Made by a program: the position numbers and the translations under genes. Below are positions 20,219 to 24,299 of a DNA stretch of 24,299 nt, piece after piece; positions within the stretch are counted from its first letter, which is position 1; each line of letters starts with the position of its first letter. Location: NCBI GenBank assembly GCA_003427395.1, contig BFEA01000077.1, positions 1,701,495 to 1,725,793 on the forward strand, read 5' to 3'. The notes beneath the pieces are model-generated. The model ran no database searches, had not been told where the DNA came from, and worked only from the letters and a program-made list of their open reading frames with translations. Origin of the DNA: Chara braunii (taxonomy: Eukaryota > Streptophyta > Charophyceae > Charales > Characeae).

Positions 20219-21388
20219 CTCTCTCTCTCTCTCTTCTTGAGAATCTCGACTCTGAATACATCCGCTGCTATTCAGCTCTATCCCTACTACTAACTTATGC
20301 GGCTATGGCCGCCTTCCCTCTCAGTGGAGTGCTGCCCAGCAGGGCTCTCGTGCGCATGCTACTCGCAGATAGTGCACAAGCACTTCAGCAGCACTCCACA
20401 CTTCTCACGAATGAGCAATCTCCCTGAAATGTGGCTGGCCAGTCCTTATATTGACTTTGACTGAGCCTCAACTCGTCCTATCCTCTGCTTCCTTTGGCTG
20501 GACTTGGATGCGCCTGGTAGCACATGCTCACGGCCTGCTTGCTTCAGAATGTCAATGCCTGGTACTTTTCCCGAATTTCATTGGTGTGCTGCTGCTTGGG
20601 ACTATGAGTCACGACTTTTCGTCCGTGGAAAATGACTTTTGACTGTGGGATGTGACTCTTGCCTCTGGGACACGACTTTTGCCTGGAGAAGTGCCCTTTG
20701 CCTGTGGGACATGACTTTTCACTGTTTTCAGTATGAGGCGTCGCTTTGGCTTACAGAATGCAACGTTTGCCTTTGGGATGTGACGACTGTTTACCGGGGG
20801 GTGCCTGTTGGGCTCGACTCCTAAGGTACCCGACTGCGACTTTTCTGAAACTGGCCCCCCGACTCGGCCTCCCTTGGCTTGAGATCTTGACCCTGAAATT
20901 CGAATTTGGGGTCTGCATCGTGGAATGCCTTTCACCTGGAAAGGAAAACATATGTTGAGCATGTGTATGGACAAGGTTGATTGCAACATAATACATTTGC
21001 TAACGCTTGTTGAAACTAAGGGTGTGCCATTTCTCTTTTTTTCTCTCCCTTTTTTGGGTCTTCTTTTGCGCGAGGGCAATGCGCTGCCGCTGCCCTGTAG
21101 GCTGTGATGAATCACTGTTCTGGACGTCTTACAGGCAAATCGTAGAGATGCTAGAAAGCGATAAATGTGTACGTTCTGCTGGTCTGATGTAATGGAGAAA
21201 CTGTGGGGTGCGTTTTGATGCTGGGATTTCGGGCTGCCGGTCAGGATGAAAACTACGACGTTGTCAAGAAAGCACAGCTGAGGGAATTGGCAATCCTCAA
21301 TGGAACCCTTCGTGAAGATTCGGGGCCATATTATGGAGGATCTGCAGCAAACAGTGCTGGTCTGAAACGCGCAAAGACTAGGAGATGA
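1452..21388 (+). CDS. STAR-family (QUA1-KH-QUA2) RNA-binding protein, SPIN1/quaking-like; seven exons
   Basis: Split gene whose joined exons give 298 residues. Regions in order: N-terminus 1-27 beginning MTARYL; QUA1 dimerisation region about 28-58 ([23 protein letters not shown]); Gly/Ser/Ala-rich linker about 62-148; maxi-KH about 150-251, with the GPRG loop at 173-176; QUA2 about 252-275 ([14 protein letters not shown]); basic tail KRAKTRR at 292-298, possibly a nuclear localisation signal. STAR proteins bind single-stranded RNA carrying ACUAAY-type sites and act in splicing, RNA stability or translation; plant members include SPIN1-like proteins. The length fits the family, which is usually around 280-310 aa. 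Introns occupy about 19 kb of the 19.9-kb span. Junction phases are 2, 1, 0, 0, 0, 0 and are all consistent. The assignment comes from recognised motifs, not a database search. Exon 1 is the least certain part. The exact family member is not assigned. Confidence 0.93.
1540..2600 (+). other. Long pyrimidine-rich tract at the 5' end of intron 1
   Basis: About 1 kb immediately after exon 1 is dominated by C and T, with many TCTC, TTCC and CCCC runs and few A+G runs. It includes ttaactaacc near 2177-2186, which matches an ACUAAY core with an adjacent UAAY half-site. Such tracts can mark promoter-proximal or first-intron regulatory DNA, but nothing here shows a function. Confidence 0.5.
4529..4609. 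repeat. Short direct repeat (acagtctttgactg)
   Basis: The 14-mer acagtctttgactg occurs at about 4530 and about 4596, roughly 66 bp apart, and leads into the ~85-bp degenerate repeats that follow. Intronic, no gene. Confidence 0.7.
4623..4830. repeat. Degenerate tandem repeat, about 85-bp unit, three copies
   Basis: The marker ggatgtcgcYctcg followed by tgccctgta recurs at 4623, 4709 and 4792, giving periods of 86 and 83 bp. The sequence between markers is only weakly alike, so this is an old array. It lies inside intron 1. Confidence 0.75.
5821..5906 (+). CDS. STAR gene exon 2 (QUA1 domain)
   Basis: Encodes [15 protein letters not shown] and [13 protein letters not shown], the core of the QUA1 homodimerisation motif. 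The acceptor is acatatag (AG at 5819-5820), with only a weak upstream polypyrimidine tract and a possible branch point in gctgacg. The productive donor is caag|gttgta at 5907: the remaining G joins AA of exon 3 to give Glu (NQ-E-I), as expected for the family. A second donor, gtaaga, begins 3 nt further on at 5910 and would make a TAA stop at the junction. Confidence 0.93.
8068..8098. repeat. (TTC)n microsatellite
   Basis: Run of CTT/TTC triplets with one interruption (ctgctt), in intron 2. Confidence 0.9.
8318..8379. repeat. Tandem duplication, 31-bp unit, two copies
   Basis: Copies at 8318-8348 and 8349-8379 differ at one base (aaatccc versus aaagccc). Each ends in tgtacag|gtattt, so the duplication also duplicates a donor-like acag/gtatt sequence inside intron 2. 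Confidence 0.93.
9312..9402. repeat. Diverged direct repeat, about 56-bp spacing
   Basis: Two stretches beginning gggcccag at about 9320 and 9372 continue as tcattcttctgggtgttcca and caatcccctggatgttccag. They align over roughly 35 bases with several differences. Intron 2, no gene. Confidence 0.6.
10494..10528. repeat. (GA)n microsatellite
   Basis: GA run with one ATA interruption, about 130 bp upstream of exon 3. Confidence 0.95.
10663..10853 (+). CDS. STAR gene exon 3 (end of QUA1, Gly/Ser linker)
   Basis: Starts with AA, completing Glu56, then [18 protein letters not shown] and a low-complexity linker ([28 protein letters not shown]) ending HWGPVQGD. The EIxRVxxLMGNA start is the expected continuation of plant QUA1. 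Acceptor gggacag (AG at 10661-10662); donor gac|gtatgt at 10854, phase 0. The frame is also open upstream of the acceptor to an ATG at 10545, so intron retention or an alternative first exon would read in frame. Confidence 0.9.
11567..11811. repeat. Direct repeat, two 96-bp copies 149 bp apart
   Basis: Copies at 11567-11662 and 11716-11811 start cgtgtatttggtcttgtgct and end ctgtaatagaatg. They differ at about two positions (gcgttgg/gctttgg and acttcttg/actgcttg). About 53 bp of unrelated sequence separates them. The low divergence indicates a recent segmental duplication. Confidence 0.95.
13187..13385. repeat. Tandem duplication, 102-bp unit, two copies
   Basis: Both copies begin taaccagattgaatgatcag, continue tctggattctggYtactcag, and contain ggctgggcggcccaggt. 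Copy 1 spans 13187-13288, copy 2 about 13289-13385, with several transitions between them. A shorter relative (tctggattctgtcgactcag) sits near 13628. Confidence 0.93.
13360..13645. repeat. Interspersed repeat copy A (diverged partner at about 14290-14520)
   Basis: This segment contains, in order, ggctgggcggcccaggt, cacaaggaacgagtg, tagatgcagtgcagggttc, a gatg...ctgaatgtgaacgc stretch and aggtagagtagttg. The same ordered motifs, diverged and with indels, recur about 0.9 kb downstream, suggesting two copies of an old dispersed element inside intron 3. Confidence 0.65.
14185..14214. repeat. (GA)n microsatellite
   Basis: Perfect GA run in intron 3, about 80 bp before copy B of the dispersed repeat. 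Confidence 0.96.
14290..14520. repeat. Interspersed repeat copy B (partner at about 13360-13645)
   Basis: Contains ggctgggcggctcacgt, cacaaggaatgagcg, tagatgcagcgcggagttc, cactgaatctgaacacacg and caggtagaggttg in the same order as copy A, with substitutions and a short deletion. No coding potential was recognised. Confidence 0.65.
15372..15378 (+). promoter_or_regulatory. Probable branch point / ACUAAY motif of intron 3
   Basis: tactaat lies about 35-40 nt before the acceptor of intron 3. It is a near-perfect match to the classical branch-site consensus and also contains the ACUAAY element bound by STAR proteins. The following aat extends it. Confidence 0.55.
15413..15547 (+). CDS. STAR gene exon 4 (linker and start of KH)
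   Basis: 45 codons, phase 0 at both ends: [32 protein letters not shown], then [13 protein letters not shown], the entry strand of the KH domain (relatives have RLD/EVPVDxYPN). Acceptor gaacag (AG at 15411-15412); donor aat|gttagc at 15548. The linker part is lineage-specific and could be shortened if a nearby AG were used (for example after ggcccag), but this acceptor matches exon 3 in phase. Confidence 0.87.
15548..16793 (+). other. Intron 4 (1246 nt)
   Basis: GT-AG intron (donor gttagc, acceptor tatatgcag). It separates the KH entry strand from the GPRG-loop exon. No gene, RNA or distinct repeat was recognised; several overlapping open frames near 16098-16420 have no known motif. Confidence 0.85.
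16794..16910 (+). CDS. STAR gene exon 5 (KH core with GPRG loop)
   Basis: 39 codons: [20 protein letters not shown], then [19 protein letters not shown]. This is the most diagnostic exon. [17 protein letters not shown] is almost identical to all plant SPIN1-like proteins and includes the RNA-contacting GPRG loop. Where relatives have IKDPxKEE/D, this one has IKDSGKED. Acceptor tgcag (AG at 16792-16793), donor aag|gtgcga at 16911, phase 0. The frame stays open about 146 codons into intron 5. Confidence 0.97.
17201..17338. repeat. Minisatellite, about 50-bp unit, 2.8 copies
   Basis: Units starting near 17201, 17250 and 17300 share gtgtgYatgcctccttttg, a ctta/cctagctcttRtgat stretch and cggtgKcggg. 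The first and third units are closest; the second is more diverged. Confidence 0.85.
17356..17411. repeat. Tandem duplication, about 28-bp unit
   Basis: ttattagtcacaacgttgcc followed by a T run is present twice in immediate succession. Intron 5. Confidence 0.92.
17525..17664 (-). mobile_element. Retroposed segment: target-site duplications around the U6 copy
   Basis: Flanking direct repeats TTGTCACTGACCTTT (17525-17539) and TTGTCACTAACTTTG (17650-17664) enclose the U6 copy and its A-rich tail, the latter read as the T-rich tttctttttttaa at 17538-17550 on the + strand. Read on the minus strand, the duplication begins with an A-rich aaag, as expected for a LINE-type endonuclease nick at a T-run followed by A. 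The repeats match at about 12 of 15 positions, so the insertion is not recent. Confidence 0.82.
17549..17646 (-). pseudogene. U6 spliceosomal snRNA retropseudogene
   Basis: The minus strand reads a near-full U6 snRNA: a 5' hairpin gtcc-ttcg-ggac, then taaaattggaacgatacaga, the ACAGAGA box, the agattagcatggcccctgcg core, caaggatgacacgc and a 3' end agaaatggtccaaatt. The core from ttggaacg to gacacgc matches plant U6 exactly as I recall it; about four substitutions lie outside the core, and the 5' stem is one base pair shorter on both sides. The Pol III T-run terminator is missing and is replaced by aaaaaaagaaaa, and I see no plant USE or correctly placed TATA box upstream. With the flanking duplications, this points to a LINE-mobilised, inactive copy, antisense within intron 5 of the STAR gene. 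A live gene with a diverged promoter is less likely. Confidence 0.88.
17700..18215. repeat. A/T-rich plus CpG-rich repeat fragment (relative of 22100-22300)
   Basis: After an A/T-rich stretch, 17946-18030 is dense in gttcg/cgaac motifs (gttcgcgttcgggggaacat, gttcgcgttcgcctccgaac) and ends gtgctacgcaggta. The segment at 22120-22215 has the same style and the ending gtgctacacaggtgg. Both are followed by aggttgg and gtgaatatagRtg. I read these as two diverged copies of one dispersed element; the class is unknown. Confidence 0.55.
18208..19220. repeat. Inverted 13-mers gttaaaccaccac, 1 kb apart
   Basis: gttaaaccaccac at 18208-18220 is matched by its exact reverse complement at 19208-19220. The same core marks the termini of the element at 22291-22726. 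This could be a related TTAA-bounded element, but identity inward of the 13-mer is weak, and the right-hand copy overlaps a local direct repeat, so it may be coincidence. Confidence 0.35.
18621..18760. repeat. Direct repeat (cccggtMgcagccacaataa) flanking an A-rich run
   Basis: A 28-29-bp sequence starting cccggtagcagccacaataa at 18621 recurs at 18732 with one substitution and one inserted base. Between them lies an impure poly-A stretch with scattered G (18649-18728). Confidence 0.88.
19187..19271. repeat. Direct repeat, 25-bp copies 60 bp apart
   Basis: ttcccaagagtgacagRggt followed by agtgg occurs at 19187-19211 and 19247-19271, about 110 bp before exon 6. Confidence 0.9.
19381..19524 (+). 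CDS. STAR gene exon 6 (second half of KH)
   Basis: 48 codons, phase 0 at both ends: [20 protein letters not shown], then [16 protein letters not shown], then [12 protein letters not shown]. It closes the maxi-KH fold: the variable loop ([10 protein letters not shown]), the beta strand [10 protein letters not shown] and the C-terminal helix. Relatives usually read KLRGKPGYEHL and DARLNQAREII, so M, D, F, S and A here are changes at well-kept positions. Acceptor tgcag (AG at 19379-19380), donor gtg|gtgagt at 19525. Confidence 0.96.
20111..20234. repeat. (CT)n microsatellite
   Basis: About 120 bp of nearly pure CT with scattered extra C/T interruptions. Confidence 0.97.
20595..20800. repeat. 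Degenerate short-period repeat (gactttt-gcctgtggga)
   Basis: Phrases such as tgacttttgactgtgggatg, acgacttttgcctgg, cctgtgggacatgactttt and tgcctttgggatgtgacg recur every 20-30 bp. This is a decayed minisatellite in intron 6. Confidence 0.75.
21245..21388 (+). CDS. STAR gene exon 7 (QUA2 and C-terminus)
   Basis: 47 codons and [50 protein letters not shown]. QLRELAxLNGTLRE is the QUA2 signature shared with plant STAR proteins and with SF1, where it extends the RNA-binding surface of the KH domain. Relatives usually begin DESQDxxK. The short Gly/Ser tail and basic end (KRAKTRR) match the plant family's ending KRAKTGx. Acceptor ggtcag (AG at 21243-21244), phase 0. Confidence 0.96.
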   Translation, partial: DENYDVVKKAQLRELAILNGTLREDSGPYYGGSAANSAGLKRAKTRR

Positions 21389-21408
21389 TGGAGTTTGCCT
21401 CCATTATC
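21384..21408 (+). other. Stem-loop spanning the stop codon
   Basis: gatgatggag (21384-21393) pairs with ctccattatc (21399-21408) around the loop tttgc: ten pairs, one of them G-U. The TGA stop (21386-21388) lies inside the 5' arm. It is visible in the sequence; any role is inference. Confidence 0.5.
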
Positions 21409-22020
21409 AGCGCTTTGCGACTTTTTTGAATTAATCGGTATGTATTTTATTATTGGTTCTGTATGTTTTAGCAGAGGTGTCAGTTCTTTCTGGAATCTGC
21501 TTACGGTTGACGTTATCGTTGCGCTGTTTGAGGTTTAGACTCGTTGATTGAAAAGACGCGGAGACTTTGATTGCTTTCGACTTGATTGGGGTAGTCCGTT
21601 TAACAACTTGTCATCGTAAGAGACTTGAGCTCTTTTACCTGTTGGATAACAAGCAGGACGGTATGTGCGAGAGGGGGTATGTAACTGGGGGGAAAGAGGC
21701 AGGATGGGCTATATGCATGCTACCATATGTGGAAGAGGGGGTCTGCAATGCAGAAAGAGAATGGGGCCAATGTCCTGCAGCAAAAGTGGAGAGAAAGAAG
21801 AACATGCAGCAGCCAAGTTCTGGGCATGCACTCTTTTCCATCTGTCCCCATTGCAGATAAAGTATGTGTGTACAGAAACTGCCAAAGTTCTTCTTGCGTT
21901 GAATTAATGCCTTTTGTAATTTCTGAACTTGGCAGCAAAATGTCCCCTCATCCATTGAAAATGATTCACTCCTGGGATTATAAGGATATATAAATATTGG
22001 ACAATGTCACAACGTAACAC
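21389..22020 (+). other. 3' UTR and downstream sequence
   Basis: No coding gene is recognised. T-rich sequence at 21440-21475 (gtattttattattgg, tgtatgtttt) could serve as plant-type polyadenylation signals; no perfect AATAAA was seen. A gtatgt donor-like site at 21440 would allow a 3' UTR intron. The transcript end cannot be fixed from the sequence. Confidence 0.4.
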
Positions 22021-22028
22021 GGTGGCAG

Positions 22029-22085
22029 AAAAGGCAACAGATACCCCCTTTGGTGACATAAAAGGCAATCGAGACCCCCTTTGGT
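22029..22085. repeat. Direct repeat, 26-bp copies 31 bp apart
   Basis: aaaaggcaacagatacccccttt and aaaaggcaatcgagacccccttt, each followed by ggt, are adjacent copies at 22029-22054 and 22060-22085. Confidence 0.9.
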
Positions 22086-22099
22086 TCCTATAGATATTG

Positions 22100-22290
22100 G
22101 GGCTGTCCCCAGTTACTCGACCCCCCCCGAACGGGCGAACATATGCTCCCGAATGGGCGAACATGTTTGCGTGTTTGCCAAGCCTCCGAACGTGTTCGCT
22201 GTGCTACACAGGTGGTCAGTAGCTAGAGGTTGGACTGGCCATGTTTCCAGCTGGTTTTATGTGAATATAGGTGGAAGAGGTACATATGCA
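22100..22290. repeat. CpG-rich repeat fragment (relative of 17946-18215)
   Basis: Dense in cgaacgggcgaacat-type motifs (ccgaacgggcgaacatatgc, gaatgggcgaacatgtttgc), then gtgctacacaggtgg and gtgaatataggtgg. It shares this order of motifs with the fragment in intron 5 and leads directly into the TIR element. Confidence 0.55.
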
Positions 22291-22726
22291 TTAAACCGCC
22301 AGCACATGGCCCCAGGCTTGTGGAAAATTTTTTCATCGCATACAAAAAAAATTGGAGGCTCGGGGCTAGCGGACCCCACAATGGCTATCGGCACCAGCCA
22401 AAAAAGGAAAAAACTTCAAAAAAATGCGATGCTCACGGTTCTGCAAAACTTGGCACGCAGTGAAAGGCCGTCGGCACGGGTGTACTGCTGGTTTACCCGC
22501 AAGCCTCTCAACAATTTAGAGATCTTTAAATTGGGCTTGTATTTTTTAGTATACCAGTGTCGTTAAACCACCAGTAGACTTCCTGGAGTCGTCCCCGATA
22601 GCGCGCCACGATTTTAGCAAACGTACGGGCTACTACAGGAGTGCCCAAATTCATCCGAATGGAAACGTTTCTACTCCTTTTTTTTCCCGCGGCCGATATA
22701 GCTGGGGCCAAGTACTGGTGGTTTAA
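22291..22726. mobile_element. Probable non-autonomous DNA transposon with 25-bp TIRs and TTAA ends
   Basis: The left end, ttaaaccgccagcacatggc continuing cccag (22291-22315), matches the reverse complement of the right end (22702-22726) at 22 of 25 positions. An extra internal terminus-like copy starts at 22559 and forms a perfect 18-bp inverted pair with 22713-22730 (gtcgttaaaccaccagta). Both ends carry TTAA, which could be a duplicated TTAA target as in piggyBac-type elements, or just the tip of the TIR. At 436 bp it has no transposase, so it would be MITE-like. The 161-codon open frame crossing it (22081-22566) is not considered a gene. Confidence 0.6.
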
Positions 22727-22730
22727 CGAC

Positions 22731-24280
22731 TACCGTGTGACACAATTTTGAAGTTTATTTCATGCATGGGAACATCCAATGACCACCAGGGGGTTTAGAG
22801 AGGACTGCCGTAGGGTAGAGGCGTTGAGTTGTTGATGGTTAGTGTGGTGGACCTCAACTGTCTTCTTTGGTTTTGGACTGTGATTATCGCGCTTGTTTTG
22901 CAGGTCAGAGAAGGGAAGATGTTACGAAGGGTCTGAAGAGAAAAAGGGGCGATGGGAGAGTGGTATGTGCGTGGGCGGCATTGGCTTACACTGGTCACAT
23001 GTGCATAGTGAGTGCGATGTGTGTACTGATGTGCTGCAGCTAATGTGTTATCCGAGCACCGCGTCCCATACATTACGATGCTTCTGTAAACATCCAATTT
23101 TGTGAACTGAGTTTTATTTCTTTTCTACCTCATAGAAACGCCATTTAGGAGGTAAATGGAGGCGGCATGCAATGTCCCTCATTCCTAGACTGCAGCGGAC
23201 TACCCTTAGTAGCGGTTCTAACACTGACGCCCAGCCCAGACTGCCGCGACGCCTAACATTATGTTGCTTTCCTTTGGATGTTGGTGGGCAGCAAGCAGAC
23301 GGTCTGTTTTCGACAGAAAGCACATGCTTTGAGGTGTAGGCAAAGCTTCATGACTCTTTTTCAGTCAAGATCTAACAGACAAATGGAAAGCTGCTAATAA
23401 TTCTGTCTCTGGTTCCAATCACCATTCGGGCCCTTGCTTTCTGTAAGGAAACTTTGAAACTTGAAACTATAAACTATGTGCCTGTCTTGATGTGACAGTT
23501 TGCTGCGTCCTGTGTGGAACAGCGACCTTCCCAATTGTTGTGTGGGTGTGTGCTGACAGAGAGGCCATCGTGGCAAGGAGAAATCTCATTTATCATGGTT
23601 TCCGCCTCTGGTCTGTTCGGACCTTTTTTTAAATGTTCTTTCTTGCATTCGCTATGTACTTTGTTCGGCCCACACCCTTTCGTCGGCGCTCTTGCTTTTT
23701 TTTGCTAATTTATTTGTGCTGGAGGTACCAAAGTCTAAAATGAGAGTTTCTAGTTCACATGCGAGTCGGGTACCCGTAATTTCAACTGAGCTCTGTCGCA
23801 TGGGATGGTAAATGTGTAGCCCCACTGTGTAGCCTTTCTTCCACTTATGCTGTAGATGACGAATGTGGTAAACCACGTAGTCCCTGTTCGAGAACTCGGG
23901 ACAGGCCCGTCCGGGGGGCAGGCATAACTTTGTTTTTTGTTCAGGGTTAGGCCTACAGTCTTCCCCTGAACAAAACGCATGTATGTACTATTCAACTTTC
24001 CCTGGAAAAGTCGATAACTCGAACTCGCCCCCTGTAATCCAATCAGTACGCACGTTCAAATAGTATGCACGTAAGTTCTATTCGAACAGGAGGGTGTTCT
24101 ATTCAAATACCACCAGGTAAGTCCCTTGCCATGCTTTCCTTCTTTGTTGCCGAGGACTCCTTTGCTCAATGATATGCCCTGTCGCTTCCCGTATCTGATC
24201 ACAATCGCGCTCCAAGAAAATGAAATGGCGAGCTTGTTTTCAAAAGCGCATGCCCTGCAGTGCTCCACCCTGCCTCCCCC
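22731..24280. other. Non-coding downstream region, nothing recognised
   Basis: No open frame with a known motif, RNA gene or clear repeat family was identified. A self-complementary stretch gtccctgttcgagaactcgggac (about 23880-23902) and several ctattcRaa motifs (23985-24115) are the only structure noticed. Confidence 0.5.
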
Positions 24281-24299
24281 CCCCTCTCTCTCTCTCTCT
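24281..24299. repeat. (CT)n microsatellite at window end
   Basis: CT run following a C run at the 3' edge of the window. Confidence 0.9.

Larger units (their letters stand above)
19525..21244 (+). other. Intron 6 (1720 nt)
   Basis: GT-AG intron with the best-consensus donor of the gene (gtgagt) and acceptor ccggtcag. It contains a long CT microsatellite (20111-20234) and a degenerate gactttt/gtggga repeat (about 20595-20800). No other gene is recognised; the minus-strand frame at 20609-21115 is the shadow of that repeat. Confidence 0.88.

Noticed and set aside
22081-22566. Plus-strand 161-codon open frame
   Set aside because: It crosses the CpG-rich repeat fragment and the left end of the TIR element and has no recognisable domain.
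23878-23905. Self-complementary gtccctgttcgagaactcgggac as a terminator or RNA gene
   Set aside because: Isolated imperfect palindrome with no T-run, promoter elements or family resemblance.
1-24299. Bacterial or phage-type systems, CRISPR arrays, operons
   Set aside because: Spliced plant-type gene, U6 snRNA copy, microsatellites and lack of dense ORFs all indicate eukaryotic nuclear DNA.

Overview
The window looks like nuclear DNA of a streptophyte (green plant lineage). The single gene recognised is a STAR-family (QUA1-KH-QUA2) RNA-binding protein of the plant SPIN1/At4g26480-like type, broken by long GT-AG introns, and one intron holds a plant-type U6 snRNA copy. Several KH and QUA2 residues differ from the near-invariant angiosperm and moss versions (recalled, not searched). 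Together with introns of 4-5 kb and many microsatellites, this suggests a charophyte alga (for example Charophyceae) or an early-diverging land plant; that placement is inference. There is no bacterial-type gene layout, CRISPR array or operon.

Layout. Positions 1-1451 are upstream/5' UTR sequence containing a GA microsatellite and a 91-bp tandem duplication. The STAR gene runs on the + strand from the ATG at 1452 to the TGA at 21386-21388. It has seven small coding exons: 1452-1531, 5821-5906, 10663-10853, 15413-15547, 16794-16910, 19381-19524 and 21245-21388. They sum to 897 nt and encode 298 residues. The six introns are 4289, 4756, 4559, 1246, 2470 and 1720 nt. All phases agree across the junctions, and the conceptual protein runs in family order: short N-terminus, QUA1, Gly/Ser linker, KH, QUA2, basic C-terminal tail.

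The introns hold simple repeats, tandem duplications and mobile-element debris. The clearest item is a U6 snRNA retropseudogene in intron 5, antisense to the gene, with an A-rich tail and a target-site duplication. Downstream (21389-24299) no coding gene is recognised. That region holds a probable TTAA-bounded terminal-inverted-repeat element at 22291-22726 and other low-complexity sequence.

The most interesting points are: (i) exon 2 ends in overlapping splice donors 3 nt apart, and the better-consensus one would create a stop codon exactly at the junction; (ii) the ACTAAT STAR/branch-point motif lies about 30 nt upstream of two of the gene's own acceptors; (iii) the U6 retrocopy; and (iv) the TIR element. 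Apart from the STAR exons and the U6 copy, most of the window is non-coding and is described as such.
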